Below, in pieces: positions 44,774 through 54,959 of a DNA stretch of 64,000 nucleotides; the stretch's first letter is position 1; each line of letters starts with the position of its first letter. The position numbers and the translations under genes were made by a program. The DNA lies in NCBI GenBank assembly GCA_027946555.1, contig JAPEVC010000193.1, positions 1-64,000 of the forward strand, in the 5' to 3' direction. This DNA is from Gnomoniopsis sp. IMI 355080 (Eukaryota; Ascomycota; Sordariomycetes; Diaporthales; Gnomoniaceae). The notes beneath the pieces are model-generated. The model ran no database searches and had not been told where the DNA came from. It saw only the letters and a program-made list of their open reading frames with translations.

Positions 44774-46538
44774 ATGGCTTTTCTGAAAATTCCCGAGCTT
44801 AATACACGAATGGGGACGTATCGCGCATACCACCTTGCTGCGATCATCTTGTTAGTCTTCCCCTAGATCATGGCCATACCCCCCCGCACGAGTCCCCCCC
44901 TCACTGACAGAATATGGACAAAATAGCATCTCGTCCTTCCTTGCCGGCTATGACTCTGGAATCGCGGGCGGAATTCTTACTTTCAAGCCCTTCATCAGCG
45001 ATTTCCACACTGGCGGAGCGTCGGAAGTCAGTTCACTTACCGTGGGACTGGAACAACTAGGATCCTTCGTAGCCGCCTTTGCCACATATCCCATCACGAA
45101 CGCTTTTGGCCGTAAATGGACCATTATTGCCGCGACTACTATCTTTTGTGTCGGCGTCGCCATACAAGTCTCCCCTACTCGATCTCTAGCAGGATGGTAC
45201 GTTGGCAGAATCATCGCCGGCATTGGAATGGGTGGACAATCTGTGGTAGTTCCGATGTACTCAGCAGAAATGGTGCCGAAGGAAATTCGAGGCCGCTGCG
45301 GCTCATTCTATCAATGGATGTATACCTGGGGCGTGCTTCTGGCCTATTGGGTTGACTATGTGAGTATATTTCTAGTCTTTTACAACGCCTTGTAAATTAT
45401 TAGCCAAGGCTGACATTGTTCTACAAATAGGGCGTCGCCAAAAACCCCAATATCGTCAAGACCTCGTCTGAATGGCAGATACCCCTTGGTCTTGAATTGG
45501 TGGCAGCCGGTATCATGCTCCTGGGCTGCTTCACCTTACCCGAGTCCACACGGTGGCTGATGTCAAAAGGTCGCAGTGAGGAGGCGTGGAAGTCCCTGGC
45601 TTGGATGCGTGGAGATGAAGGCGAGAGGACGCATGAGGAGTTCACAGAAACGCAGCTCGGTCTTCGCGCCGAGGAGGCCCTCAAAGAGTCCTTTTCCATC
45701 AAGGAATTGCTGGAGCCTGCCAATCGGCTACGTTTCTTCATCGGTCCTATGCTCTTTGTTTTCCAGAACGCCACAGGAAGCAGCGCGCTGGCAGTCTTTG
45801 CGCCCCAATATTTCAAGTTGCTGGTTGGTAGCAGCGGGACTCGAGACCTGCTGCTAACAGGTTTATTTGGCGCTGTCAAGGTTATTTCCTGCACGTTCTT
45901 CATCTGGGTCTTGTCCGAAAGATTCGGGCGCAGGACATTGTTGACAGGCGGCTCGATTTTGATGGCTATTTGCATGTTGGTCACGGCCTTGATTGTGGAC
46001 GAAATTCCAACACAGTCAGGCGCTGGCGTAACAAATGCTGGTAGAGCTACTGTGGCGATGATTTATCTTGATATCATGGTATGTGTCGAGTCAAGTCCAC
46101 AGTCGGTGCTCGCGTTTCGCAGTGGCTAATTTCTTACCTCCACCACAGATCTACAACTGCTCATGGGGCCCATTGCCATGGGCCTACGCCCCTGAGATTT
46201 TCCCCACCAGGATTCGTGCCATCGGATTAGCGACCGCCATGTTGGCTCACTGGGCTACTTCTGTCTGCTTTTCCATTGCAAGCCCTTATATGATAGATAA
46301 CGTCGGGGCTAATACCTTCCTCATTTTCATGGGCTTCGACGTATTGGCAACGATTTTCTGTTTCCTATTCATCAAAGAAACGAAGGGCCAGAATCTCGAA
46401 GTTGCTGCTGGCACGGAATGGGAGACGGCTGAAAAGGTGTTTTCTGATAGCGAGAACGGCAAGGTGGTTGAGGTTGTTGGTGCGCATGACGCGTTTGGCA
46501 CCGGTTTCCGCCTACCAGGAAAGCATGAAAAGTCATAG
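44774..46538 (+). CDS. MFS sugar-porter family transporter
   Basis: Four exons, 44774-44850, 44927-45359, 45431-46078 and 46149-46538 (introns of 76, 71 and 70 nt), encode 515 residues with twelve likely membrane segments. Sugar-porter marks are present in order: GYDSGIAGG (33-41), NAFGRKW, GRIIAGIGMGG, PMYSAEMVPKEIRGR, PESTRWLMSKGR, FGRRTLL, PEIFPTRIRAIG and the exit motif FIKETKGQNLE. Such proton symporters carry hexoses, pentoses, disaccharides or quinate. The substrate is not readable here, though quinate would fit the aromatic-catabolic neighbours. The first intron uses the less usual donor GTTAGT; splicing there gives AAIIFISSFLAGYD, as expected for the first helix. Confidence 0.93.
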
Positions 46539-48001
46539 GCATTAATCAGCGTCAAGTTGTTCGCATGCCTTTTCCTTGCTGGGAAAAGAATAGGTACAGT
46601 GATCACACGACATGTGATGATGAAAGAAGGTTGCATTCATACCCAGGGGTTGGCGAAGCATAGACGGCTTACCCGAGTCTAAATCAGTATAGGTATCTTA
46701 CGTAGTCGGGAACAGGAGTACAATTCGAAGAAACTGAGAATATCGTGTTGACATGCGGCTTGTCGAAGCATGCATAGCCTGGACGTTTCAATGTCGTCCT
46801 TGGCCCTAGCTGAGCAGCGCTGTCAAAAATTATGGTTATCCAACCATATGAGTCGTACATAGTAGGGGCGCCACACAGTACTTTATTTATGGGTACTAGG
46901 TATGCATAGGGGCGAAGTCCCATAGACATACAAGATTTACATACCGAGTCCAGGCGAGGCCTGCCTCAGCCTGCACCTCGACCTAGTTCCCGCTCCTTTG
47001 GTTACGTATAGTCACGCTAGCTGGATACAGTTATGATCTACCACGGAAAATAGGATAGGGATGGACTATTTTTCGAACATTCTTGCTTGGCACTGAAATT
47101 TCGAGACCAGGGATGTGGCAGTATACACCACAATTCTGAGTAATGCATACTTTATTTTCCAGGTAGGTATACATTGAGCGCAGCCTGCTCAGGGAAGTAC
47201 TGTGTATACCCGATACCTTTGCAGAGCATCAGATCACTTATCTTGAGCTCTTTGTAGGAATTTGTAGGGAACTGGACGAGCACAATGCCATCGAAGGTGG
47301 ATAGCTTCGTGTCTGTGAAAATTACAGAGCCTGCACGACTGAACCTCCTGCCTAATGAGTGTGCATTTGGTTGTGCTGTCTTGTATTTGCCCAAATCTCA
47401 TACCCACGCGTGCTGACGAGGCTTTACGCAGCATATGGGGTCTGTGGAGACAACCAAGACAAAATTGTGGGCCACAGCCTTAGGACGCCCACTTCCCGTC
47501 GGCCCCTTAGTTTAACCTTCGATACCCTATTCTGACGGCTGAGCACGACCGTCCTATGAGAGGACTCCAAAAACTAATACCTAGCGAAACTTCAACGGCT
47601 CAGCCCCATCTGAGTTGTGGGATGAACGCAAACAAGCTTGCGAATCCAGTGGGGCCACGCGGGAAACGGTGACGATTCGGGATTGGACAGCACACTGTTC
47701 CAATGCAAACATCACCCATCAAGGGACCCACGTACCACGGGAAGTGGTACGCGCCCTCACGGTGAAATGTTAGAAACGAAACAATATCTGGGTATCTTTG
47801 GATGGATACTGGAAGAACCGGTCATGGCGATCTATAAAGACGAGCGAGCCTCGCTCGTTCCAACGTCGAATGGAAAGATCTCCAGCCTCGCCTCCTTGAA
47901 CACTCTCTCAGTAGCGACCTCTCCTATCCTATTACCAGTCATTCGTTGATACTGCGCAATACAGTCTTTTTCTTTCAATTGATACCAAATCTTTTTTCAC
48001 A
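46539..48001. other. Intergenic region before the intradiol dioxygenase
   Basis: About 1.46 kb without a supported gene. The right end carries the dioxygenase core promoter (TATAAA at 47833-47838). Confidence 0.5.
47833..47838 (+). promoter_or_regulatory. TATA box of the intradiol dioxygenase gene
   Basis: TATAAA, 164 bases before the ATG at 48002, followed by a pyrimidine-rich leader that ends CTTTTTTCACAATGG. Confidence 0.6.
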
Positions 48002-49180
48002 ATGGTCTCTTTCATCCAGCTTGTCACCGGCTTCGCGATCGCCGCCGGTGTTGCGGTAGCCCACCCCGGTGAGCACCACAGCAACGAACACATTCGCCGC
48101 GAGATTGACGTCCGGGATGCGCACGCTGCTCACGGCGCCCGTGCCCTCTCACAATGCGCCAACTCGGCGACCGCTCGCCGTGTCAAGCAGCGCAACGTCC
48201 AGCGCCGTGTCGACAAGGTCCAGGCCCTCCGCAAGGAGCGTGGCATCAACACCAACGCCAAGAAGTTCCGCCGTGACCTCGCTGCCCTCGAGGAGTGGGA
48301 GACTGTCAACCACAACTACACTGGCATTACCGCCTACGACATGTTCACTGCCCTCGAGACGGTCTTTGACGCCAACACTTCTTGCATCCTGGCCCCCGAG
48401 GTGACTGCTGGCCCTTACTACGTGCAGGGCGAGTACTTCCGCTCCAACGTCAAGGAGGCTGAGTGGTCCGAGGGTCTCGATCTGTTCCTCGAGGTCCAGT
48501 ATGTCGACATCAGCACCTGCGCCCCCGTGCCTGCTGTCGCTGTGGACATCTGGAACGCCAACGCCACCGGTGTCTACTCTGGCATCTCCGTCTCCGGAAA
48601 CTACGCTGAGGACGGAGTCAACTCCACCTACCTCCGTGGTATCCAGTTGACCGACCACGAGGGTGTTGTTAGCTTTGAGACCATCTTCCCTGGTCACTAC
48701 GACGGCCGTGCCACCCACACTCACCTTCTCGCCCACACCAACGCCTCCCTCCTGTCCAACGGCACCATCTCAGTCTTCAACAAGCCTGTCGCCCACATTG
48801 GACAGCTTTTCTACCCTGAGGAGCTCCGAAGCGCCGTTGAGGCGACTTCTCCCTACAACACCAACACTGTTGATATCACCTCCAATGACGACGACATGTG
48901 GTCCATCGTTCAGGCGGATTCCAGCTACGATCCTTTCCCCCAGTTCCTCTACCTCGGTGACGACATCACCGACGGTCTGTTTGCATGGATCCAGATTGGT
49001 ATCAACTCCACTGTCGACTACCAGGATGACGAGTACTACGCCGTTGCTGGCTACCTCGCTGCCGATGGCGGCCACGCTGAGGCCAACTCTCTCCAGTCTG
49101 CTGGTGGTGGTGGTGGTGATGCTGGTGGCAACGGCACTGCCCCATCTGGAACTCCGCCTTCCAGCACTGCTTCCGCTTAA
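48002..49180 (+). CDS. Extracellular intradiol ring-cleavage dioxygenase
   Basis: A single exon of 392 residues. A signal peptide (1-20) is followed by a His-, Arg- and Lys-rich segment (about 24-92) that may be a propeptide, then the intradiol domain. The four non-haem Fe(III) ligands are visible: a Tyr in GPYY (139-140), Tyr233 in FPGHYDGRATHTH, His239 and His241. The enzyme opens catechol-type rings between the two hydroxyls to give muconates. Secreted fungal members act on plant catechols and lignin-derived phenols outside the cell. The C-terminus is a Gly/Ser/Thr/Pro-rich tail. Seven or more NXS/T sites suggest glycosylation. Codons are strongly C-ending, pointing to high expression, and this produces long shadow frames on the other strand. 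Confidence 0.95.
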   Translation: MVSFIQLVTGFAIAAGVAVAHPGEHHSNEHIRREIDVRDAHAAHGARALSQCANSATARRVKQRNVQRRVDKVQALRKERGINTNAKKFRRDLAALEEWETVNHNYTGITAYDMFTALETVFDANTSCILAPEVTAGPYYVQGEYFRSNVKEAEWSEGLDLFLEVQYVDISTCAPVPAVAVDIWNANATGVYSGISVSGNYAEDGVNSTYLRGIQLTDHEGVVSFETIFPGHYDGRATHTHLLAHTNASLLSNGTISVFNKPVAHIGQLFYPEELRSAVEATSPYNTNTVDITSNDDDMWSIVQADSSYDPFPQFLYLGDDITDGLFAWIQIGINSTVDYQDDEYYAVAGYLAADGGHAEANSLQSAGGGGGDAGGNGTAPSGTPPSSTASA

Positions 49181-50340
49181 GGAAGCTTTTAGGTGAGGAT
49201 TGCACATAAAATTAGAGAGGCGTTTGCTTGGGTTTTACAACATTGTATATGATTAGATTCCCCGGGCGTTTGGATTGGCCTCGGATTCGCGGGCATGATA
49301 TAACAGTATATCAACTTCACATTTTCATAGCAAATGCATATGGGGTTGATTTTGTCATAAGCTCTATACGACTCGATTCGTGATCCGAGTGCTTTTCCGA
49401 CAAATTTACTCACTACGTAGAATTCTGCAACCAGTACCAATTTACTTCGTTGTCTGGTGACGAACAATCATCCACTCTCAGTCCCTCACTCTTCATTCCT
49501 TCGCGAAGTATCCTATTTAATGCCTCATGTATTCTAAGGCCAAGATTGGTTTTATTAGAAACGATCAAACCGTAACATATAGTACCTAAGACACTAGCTG
49601 AGGCACGTCGTCAGCATGCTAGAACTTCTTTTCGGAGGACCACGTAGGCACTCATAGGCTTTCTCACGGCATGATCCGTGACATCTACTACCTAGCTATG
49701 AGTAAACATCAGATCCGGAGATTTGCTTCGAAACAACATGCACGGCATTGGTCGGAACATACGCACGTTGAAACTTTGTTTGGTTCAAGCATGTCCATTC
49801 CGCAGGACCGGACCATTCTATTTTGGTGGGTCCCCGTGGGGAGATGGGGCCAGCCGCGTAGTCGCTTCAAGATATCGTCCGTGCCCTGCAGATTCGATGC
49901 TTCATTGTCGATCTTTTGGCATCGTCTCACCGTTCGGCAAATTGTGCTTCTTTCTTTCAGGGTAGTGAGATCTTCAAAATTCTCCACGAGCTAAAGTCAT
50001 AGCGCGGACTTTAACATAGGGTCCCCTCAAGCGCTCTGACGGTCTGTTGAATCGACAACACGAAGTGATTGTCACGGTATCCACGCTCCAAACATGCGCC
50101 AGTCCATGCAAGTGTTCCGCATCTCAACACAGATGCATCCTTTCAATAGTCTCGCGGCCATGGGAATAAGCATATTATGTGGAGATGCGCTTGAGCACGG
50201 CAGGAAGCAGATGTATTTAAACCTCTGGTGTTGCGCGCGGAACTCAGGTCTCATGGGTGGTCTGTATCTTGAGTCTCAAGCACCATCCAACGAATACACT
50301 CATTCATCTTTTCATTCTTTTTCAGGACCATCCTAACAAG
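49181..50340. other. Intergenic region before the peroxidase
   Basis: 1.16 kb without a supported gene. The core promoter element TATTTAAA at 50214-50221 belongs to the peroxidase. Confidence 0.5.
50214..50221 (+). promoter_or_regulatory. TATA-like element of the peroxidase gene
   Basis: TATTTAAA, 120 bases before the ATG at 50341. Confidence 0.45.
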
Positions 50341-52312
50341 ATGTATACAACAACTTCCCTCGTTTCCCTCATACAATGTTTGGTGTTGGTTTCAGCGTAC
50401 TCAAATGGCATCGACCCTAGGGATGTCTATGAGGAGATGGAACACATCATGGTAGACAACGGAGGTACCAACAATGATGCCTTTGTCGACGCTGTGACTC
50501 CCTGCAGTAATTACGTTGGCTTTGCCAGCAATGGAAGTATCAGGGGCGAGCAGAGCTCGGCCCAGTGGACTCGGATTGTGTTCCATGACTTTGTTACTGC
50601 CAACGTCACCGCTGGTATTGGGTATGTTGAGCCGATTATGTATGATGGTCATTCTATTTACGAGTGCTAACTGTGCCGCAGTGGACTTGACGCGTCAATT
50701 GCGTATGAGAGTGAGCGAGCTGAGAATGCTGGTTTATTCGTCAATGATACCTTGCAATTTGTAAGTGACAAAAGCCGTCTGGTACAATTATTTTCTCTAT
50801 GCTAACATTTACTTAGTTCCTGCCTGTAAGTTGAGTAAACCCGTTCCACCACACGGCATACAACTGAACAATTTACTATCTAGACTGTCTCAGCCTATTT
50901 GAGCATGGCAGACAACATTGCATTGGTGAGTTGAGTGTGATCTAAGCGGATCATCCTGACCAAAGACTGACAATGCACACTAGGGTATTGCTGTGTCAAT
51001 TGCCACATGTAGAAACAGCACTGTCGATATTCCTGTCCGGACAGGCAGGATAGACGCCACCGAAGCAGGCCCATCTGGAGTCCCGGAGCCAACCACAGAT
51101 CTCGAGACTACACTCGCACGATTTGAAGCTGCAGGTTTCGACCAGAGTGATACTATCGCTGCTACGTAAGAGACTTCCCCTTTAATTGAGTATGCTGAGG
51201 TCCATACCTATGAGACTAACTTCGATGATCCAGGGCATGTGGTCATTCTCTCGGACGCATTCATTATTCAAACTTCCCTGACATCGTTGACGAGAGTGCT
51301 GTCACAGACACCAAGTAAGCTTTCCCTCCTCTTCTCTAACTACGCCTACGCTAAAAAATTGAACAGCTTGGATGGCGGCGTGGGTTTTGACAGTACACCA
51401 TCTGCATTCGATGCCAATGTCGTTAATGAGTAGTAAGTTTTTCAACCTAATCCACTTCGTTCTGGAGGAGCCAAAACTGATCAAGACGTTGATAGTCTCA
51501 ACGGCACTGGCCAACAAGGCGGTCTCTTGGTGACAGCCGCAAATGTCTCGGACCGCTCAGACTACCGTCTATACATCTCGGATAACAACGCAACACTACA
51601 AAGCATGTCAGAAGACTATGCATTCCGGACCAAATGCTTCTCGCTCTTTGAACGAATGATCAACACTGTCCCCGCAACGGTGACACTTTCGGACCCTGTC
51701 ACTCCACTTACGTGGAAAGGCGTCGATGTCATTATGGACATTGACTCGACAGGCACCGTCTCCGTCTCCGGATTGATTAGGAACCTCTATACCACCATCA
51801 GCCCTCCAGACACAGTCTCCTACACATTGACCTCCGCAGCAGGCAACTCATCCGTCCAGACGAGCAACACCACGTCAGGCAATGGAACATCTCTATACGG
51901 CAGCACCCAATACTGGCCTTTCAACAGCACTATTGACCAAGGGACCACATCTGTCAACTTTGAGGATGTCTCCTACCCCATCAATGACGACATTTTTATC
52001 CTACCTTCCCAGTCTCTTGTAAACTCAACCGCTGTCTCGGTGACTCTGCGAGCTGCGGCATTGACATCTCTTGCTTCAAGTGATGGGATGACGGGTGTGC
52101 TGTACGTCCCCACGGCGGTTCAGGGCGCCTTGAACAACGCGATTGAGAATGTGACGGTTTCCATGACCGAGTATGGGACCGCTGGCAACTACACTCTTTA
52201 TGAGGGAAGTGTTGCGACAACGTCCGTGGCCAGAAGCGTCATTTCCAAGGTGGTTATGGGAGATTATGCGAGCAGGACTCTCAAGATCAATTTGTTCACC
52301 TCGACTACTTAA
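50341..52312 (+). CDS. Secreted class II-like haem peroxidase with a 9-nt microexon
   Basis: Eight exons: 50341-50621, 50682-50760, 50817-50825, 50884-50925, 50984-51165, 51234-51314, 51367-51432 and 51496-52312. Together they encode 518 residues. A signal peptide ends near residue 22. The distal haem pocket is WTRIVFHDF with Arg78 and His82; the proximal ligand is His202 in TACGHSLGRIH. FFLPTVSAYLSMADNIAL matches the structural helix of fungal peroxidases and needs the 9-nt third exon, which supplies Phe-Leu-Pro. All introns have good donors and YAG acceptors. The C-terminal half (about 260-518) is rich in Asn, Ser and Thr with many glycosylation sites and is longer than in standard lignin or manganese peroxidases (about 350 residues). 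It may act on phenolics with H2O2 outside the cell. I cannot see a Mn site or surface Trp with confidence. Confidence 0.9.
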
Positions 52313-52501
52313 AATTTCAGGATTGACCGATTGAGGATGCGGGGCGGTGTCGGTGCATTTCGAATTTCATCAGTCTTTCTTGAGTTCAAGCATATATTTT
52401 CGGCATGACTGGAGCCACATTCAAGGACTTCACTCTATGAGTATTATACTCGCGAATTGTAAAATCAACGGCTTTGACGAGCCTGAAGTCATGAACTTAG
52501 A

Positions 52502-52540
52502 TTTTTTTTTAAAGAATGAAAAAAAAAAAAAAAAAAAAAA
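52502..52540. repeat. T9 and A22 homopolymer block
   Basis: Nine T, a short mixed spacer and then 22 consecutive A (52519-52540). It lies between the convergent 3' ends of the peroxidase and RelA/SpoT genes, so it may lie in a 3' UTR. Exact lengths of such runs are error-prone in assemblies. Confidence 0.8.
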
Positions 52541-52576
52541 GTTCTTAATTATACCTACCTTAACCTGACATGACTA

Positions 52577-54469
52577 CTAACTTGTTGAGCGCAGGAGATG
52601 AATCGTTTCTTTATCTGTCTCGAACCGAACGGGCGTATCGTAGCTGAACGGGGCCCAAATGATGTCCCATTTTCCCGAATTGCGAATTGCATTCCAGACG
52701 CAGTTGTCTTCACCGTCTTCGGTAACCGGTGGGACGAAATATAGGTCCTCGTTCTCGCTTCGTAAGCCCTTGTCGATGGTGCTCGGGGGCATGATACGCA
52801 AAGCACTCAGGGTGTCAAGTCTCATCAACTTCTTCGGAATGAACATCGGTGGCCCGTTCAAGCCAGATAGTGGCTCTTCTTTATCAGAGATCCGGGGGCA
52901 AGCCACATATCCTGCTGAGGCTAACTTCATCGCGGCTAGACCATACGACTGCGGTCCGACTGGGAGACACATTAGTAAGGTTCCCAAACGATCAAAGAAC
53001 ACAATGAACAGAAAACCCAGCCAAGGGGTTAAGATAAATGCCTCACAAGTTGTAGCGAGCATAGCTCGGCAATATTTGATGATCCGGTCCTCGTGAGAAT
53101 GTCGGCGCTGTACCTTCGTCGGGTGCAAGATATCGAGGAAGTCGGCGAAAGTGGGGTATTCACCCCGTAGAGATTCATCCTTCTTGGTGTGTTTTGTCAT
53201 GGAATCGAACATGTTGTTCCCCGTGCCCATGTATGTCGCCAGATTCAAGGTATTCACAAGACACGTAGCCCAGTATCGAGCAGACCAAGCCGGGATAATG
53301 AGGGAATCCATCTTAACTGGTCTATTCTCTTGAAATGGGTACGTGTCTCGGCCAAGGTGGTGCAGTACCAGGACGGGTAATTTATTCGAGGGCTGCGCGT
53401 TCATTTGGTCCAGAAGTTCTTCCAACCTACCGTAGGAATGTTCATCGGTTGCCTGGAGGACAGCAAAGAGGTAACCAGTAGACCTCCAGAATCTGTTTGA
53501 TGGCAAAAGTTGTTTACGGTCCATGAAATACTTGTCAAGCCAAGGCGTCATGTACCGTGGCCCCATGGCCTTCTGTGTGCGATCCTCGACTTGGCGGGTG
53601 CTTTCGGCAGCGGAGATAGACGCGAGCTGCTGCAGCGCTACCTCGCCTGTCATCACGATGCCATTGATCAAACCTAGCATGCGTATCACGTCAGGAGACG
53701 CCTTTCCAGTGTGAGATGGCTTGTATAGTATGTCGTGCTCAATATCAGACCAAGCGTGCATGATGATGCTGCCGATTTGTACTTCGATGTTGGTCGTGTC
53801 GTCTCCGCGCACGTGTGGGTCGAAATCCTGTCTGTGTCGGATTACCACGTGTGTGGCCCTGTAACCACCGAACGGCGAATCGGGGAACGACGTGTTCATC
53901 TCTGGATTTCCAGTATTGCCTTGCCCGTCCTCAGCGGCTCCTTGGCCCTGACGCTGTTCCTCAACGAGCTTGCGGATCTTTTGGAAGTCTCGCGTGAGGC
54001 CGCCTTTGCGGTTTGGTCCGTCGACAATCTCGAAACGCTCCCCAATAAGATCTACCACCCTTTGCACGTCGTCTGGGAAATAAAGCGAGATGCGTATGCC
54101 GGCGAGGTCATGCATGGCTTCGAACATTTCTTCCACGGAAGGAAAAGGCTTGGTCTCATTGATCTTGTCCTCCATGTTCCATAATCTGCAATACTGCTCC
54201 CATGTTTCAGGACCACGTTTCTCTACCATTGCTCTCAGGTCTTGTAACTCCTTACGGGCCTCATTTCGTCGTTTCAGAGTCCTCAATGCCTTCTGTTGAT
54301 CTTTGAGCCTGGCGGAAATGGGGGTGTGATGTATGCCACCTGCGGCTAGATCGATCTCGAGGAACTCCTTGGCTTTGTTCATGTGTGCTTCGAGACTCCG
54401 CGTCCGACGGCTGTGTTCAGCGGCAAACTTGTCTTGAAGCTGCTTGAACTGTTCGTCTTCGTTGCCCAT
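52577..54469 (-). CDS. RelA/SpoT-domain protein (putative alarmone synthetase fold) with a C-terminal extension
   Basis: A single exon of 630 residues from the ATG at 54469. The frame continues upstream through a TATA box, so the upstream ATG at 54661 is unlikely. Residues about 50-255 form a RelA/SpoT nucleotidyltransferase domain. A basic helix, RLKDQQKALRTLKRR (54-68), stands where the ATP-binding RxK...S/K region lies. HDLAGIRI gives the metal-binding Asp121. GGYRATH (201-207) keeps the Tyr and His of the GYxxxH loop that stacks the GDP/GTP base. NIEVQIGSIIMHAWSDIEHDILYK (227-250) keeps the catalytic Glu229. Bacterial relatives transfer pyrophosphate from ATP to GDP or GTP. No HD hydrolase domain is seen, so it is synthetase-only. 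A 370-residue extension of unknown fold with one hydrophobic segment (about 477-495) follows. It is divergent from a HET gene. The activity is untested. Confidence 0.85.
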   Translation of the reverse strand: MGNEDEQFKQLQDKFAAEHSRRTRSLEAHMNKAKEFLEIDLAAGGIHHTPISARLKDQQKALRTLKRRNEARKELQDLRAMVEKRGPETWEQYCRLWNMEDKINETKPFPSVEEMFEAMHDLAGIRISLYFPDDVQRVVDLIGERFEIVDGPNRKGGLTRDFQKIRKLVEEQRQGQGAAEDGQGNTGNPEMNTSFPDSPFGGYRATHVVIRHRQDFDPHVRGDDTTNIEVQIGSIIMHAWSDIEHDILYKPSHTGKASPDVIRMLGLINGIVMTGEVALQQLASISAAESTRQVEDRTQKAMGPRYMTPWLDKYFMDRKQLLPSNRFWRSTGYLFAVLQATDEHSYGRLEELLDQMNAQPSNKLPVLVLHHLGRDTYPFQENRPVKMDSLIIPAWSARYWATCLVNTLNLATYMGTGNNMFDSMTKHTKKDESLRGEYPTFADFLDILHPTKVQRRHSHEDRIIKYCRAMLATTCEAFILTPWLGFLFIVFFDRLGTLLMCLPVGPQSYGLAAMKLASAGYVACPRISDKEEPLSGLNGPPMFIPKKLMRLDTLSALRIMPPSTIDKGLRSENEDLYFVPPVTEDGEDNCVWNAIRNSGKWDIIWAPFSYDTPVRFETDKETIHLLRSTS

Positions 54470-54959
54470 GTTTGCTTGCGACACCAGAGTCTTGACAATG
54501 TTCAAAGCTCCCAAGATACTGTTGGGGAAGAAAGACGGACGGAGTGAGACAGGTCCTGGTGCGGGAGGGGCGGAATTTAAACACAAATCACAATCCTGTT
54601 GTTGCAGGGTATATATGCAGCCACTCAATTTATGATATCGCAGTATCGTAGGTAATCCCATGCTTACATATCACTCACCAATTCCGACTGCTGGCCCTAC
54701 ACCCTACTTGCCGCCGAACATTGCAAATTAGGCCTGTCAGCGAGGGTCTTCTGCAGGCGATAGTAGGATGACATCCATGTAAGAGATCACGGGATGCGTT
54801 TTCAGCTGACCAACCTAAATATGACCAGTAGAAATTGCAATGTTTGTGGATTCAGTGAGTGCGATGAATGCAATATAGCATTATTCTGCACATATAGAAT
54901 CATCACAACGCTGCCGGGCTTATATTAAGCAAGACTGAACATCACCCCAGCAAGCGACA
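54470..54959. promoter_or_regulatory. Divergent promoter of the RelA/SpoT and HET genes
   Basis: 490 bases between the two start codons. A TATA element points left (GCATATATAC, 54608-54617, minus strand) about 140 bases before the RelA/SpoT ATG. Another, TATATTAA (54921-54928), points right, only 32 bases before the HET ATG. The spacing suggests shared control of the two genes, which is inference. Confidence 0.55.
54921..54928 (+). promoter_or_regulatory. TATA-like element of the HET gene
   Basis: TATATTAA lies 32 bases before the HET ATG at 54960, so the leader would be very short if it is used. Confidence 0.4.

Noticed and set aside
48149..48736. 195-codon minus-strand open frame inside the intradiol dioxygenase gene
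   Set aside because: Shadow caused by C-ending codons of a strongly expressed gene; the plus strand encodes an unmistakable enzyme.
54470..54661. N-terminal extension of the RelA/SpoT frame to an upstream ATG
   Set aside because: The extension crosses a TATA box and has no conserved sequence, so the ATG at 54469 is preferred.
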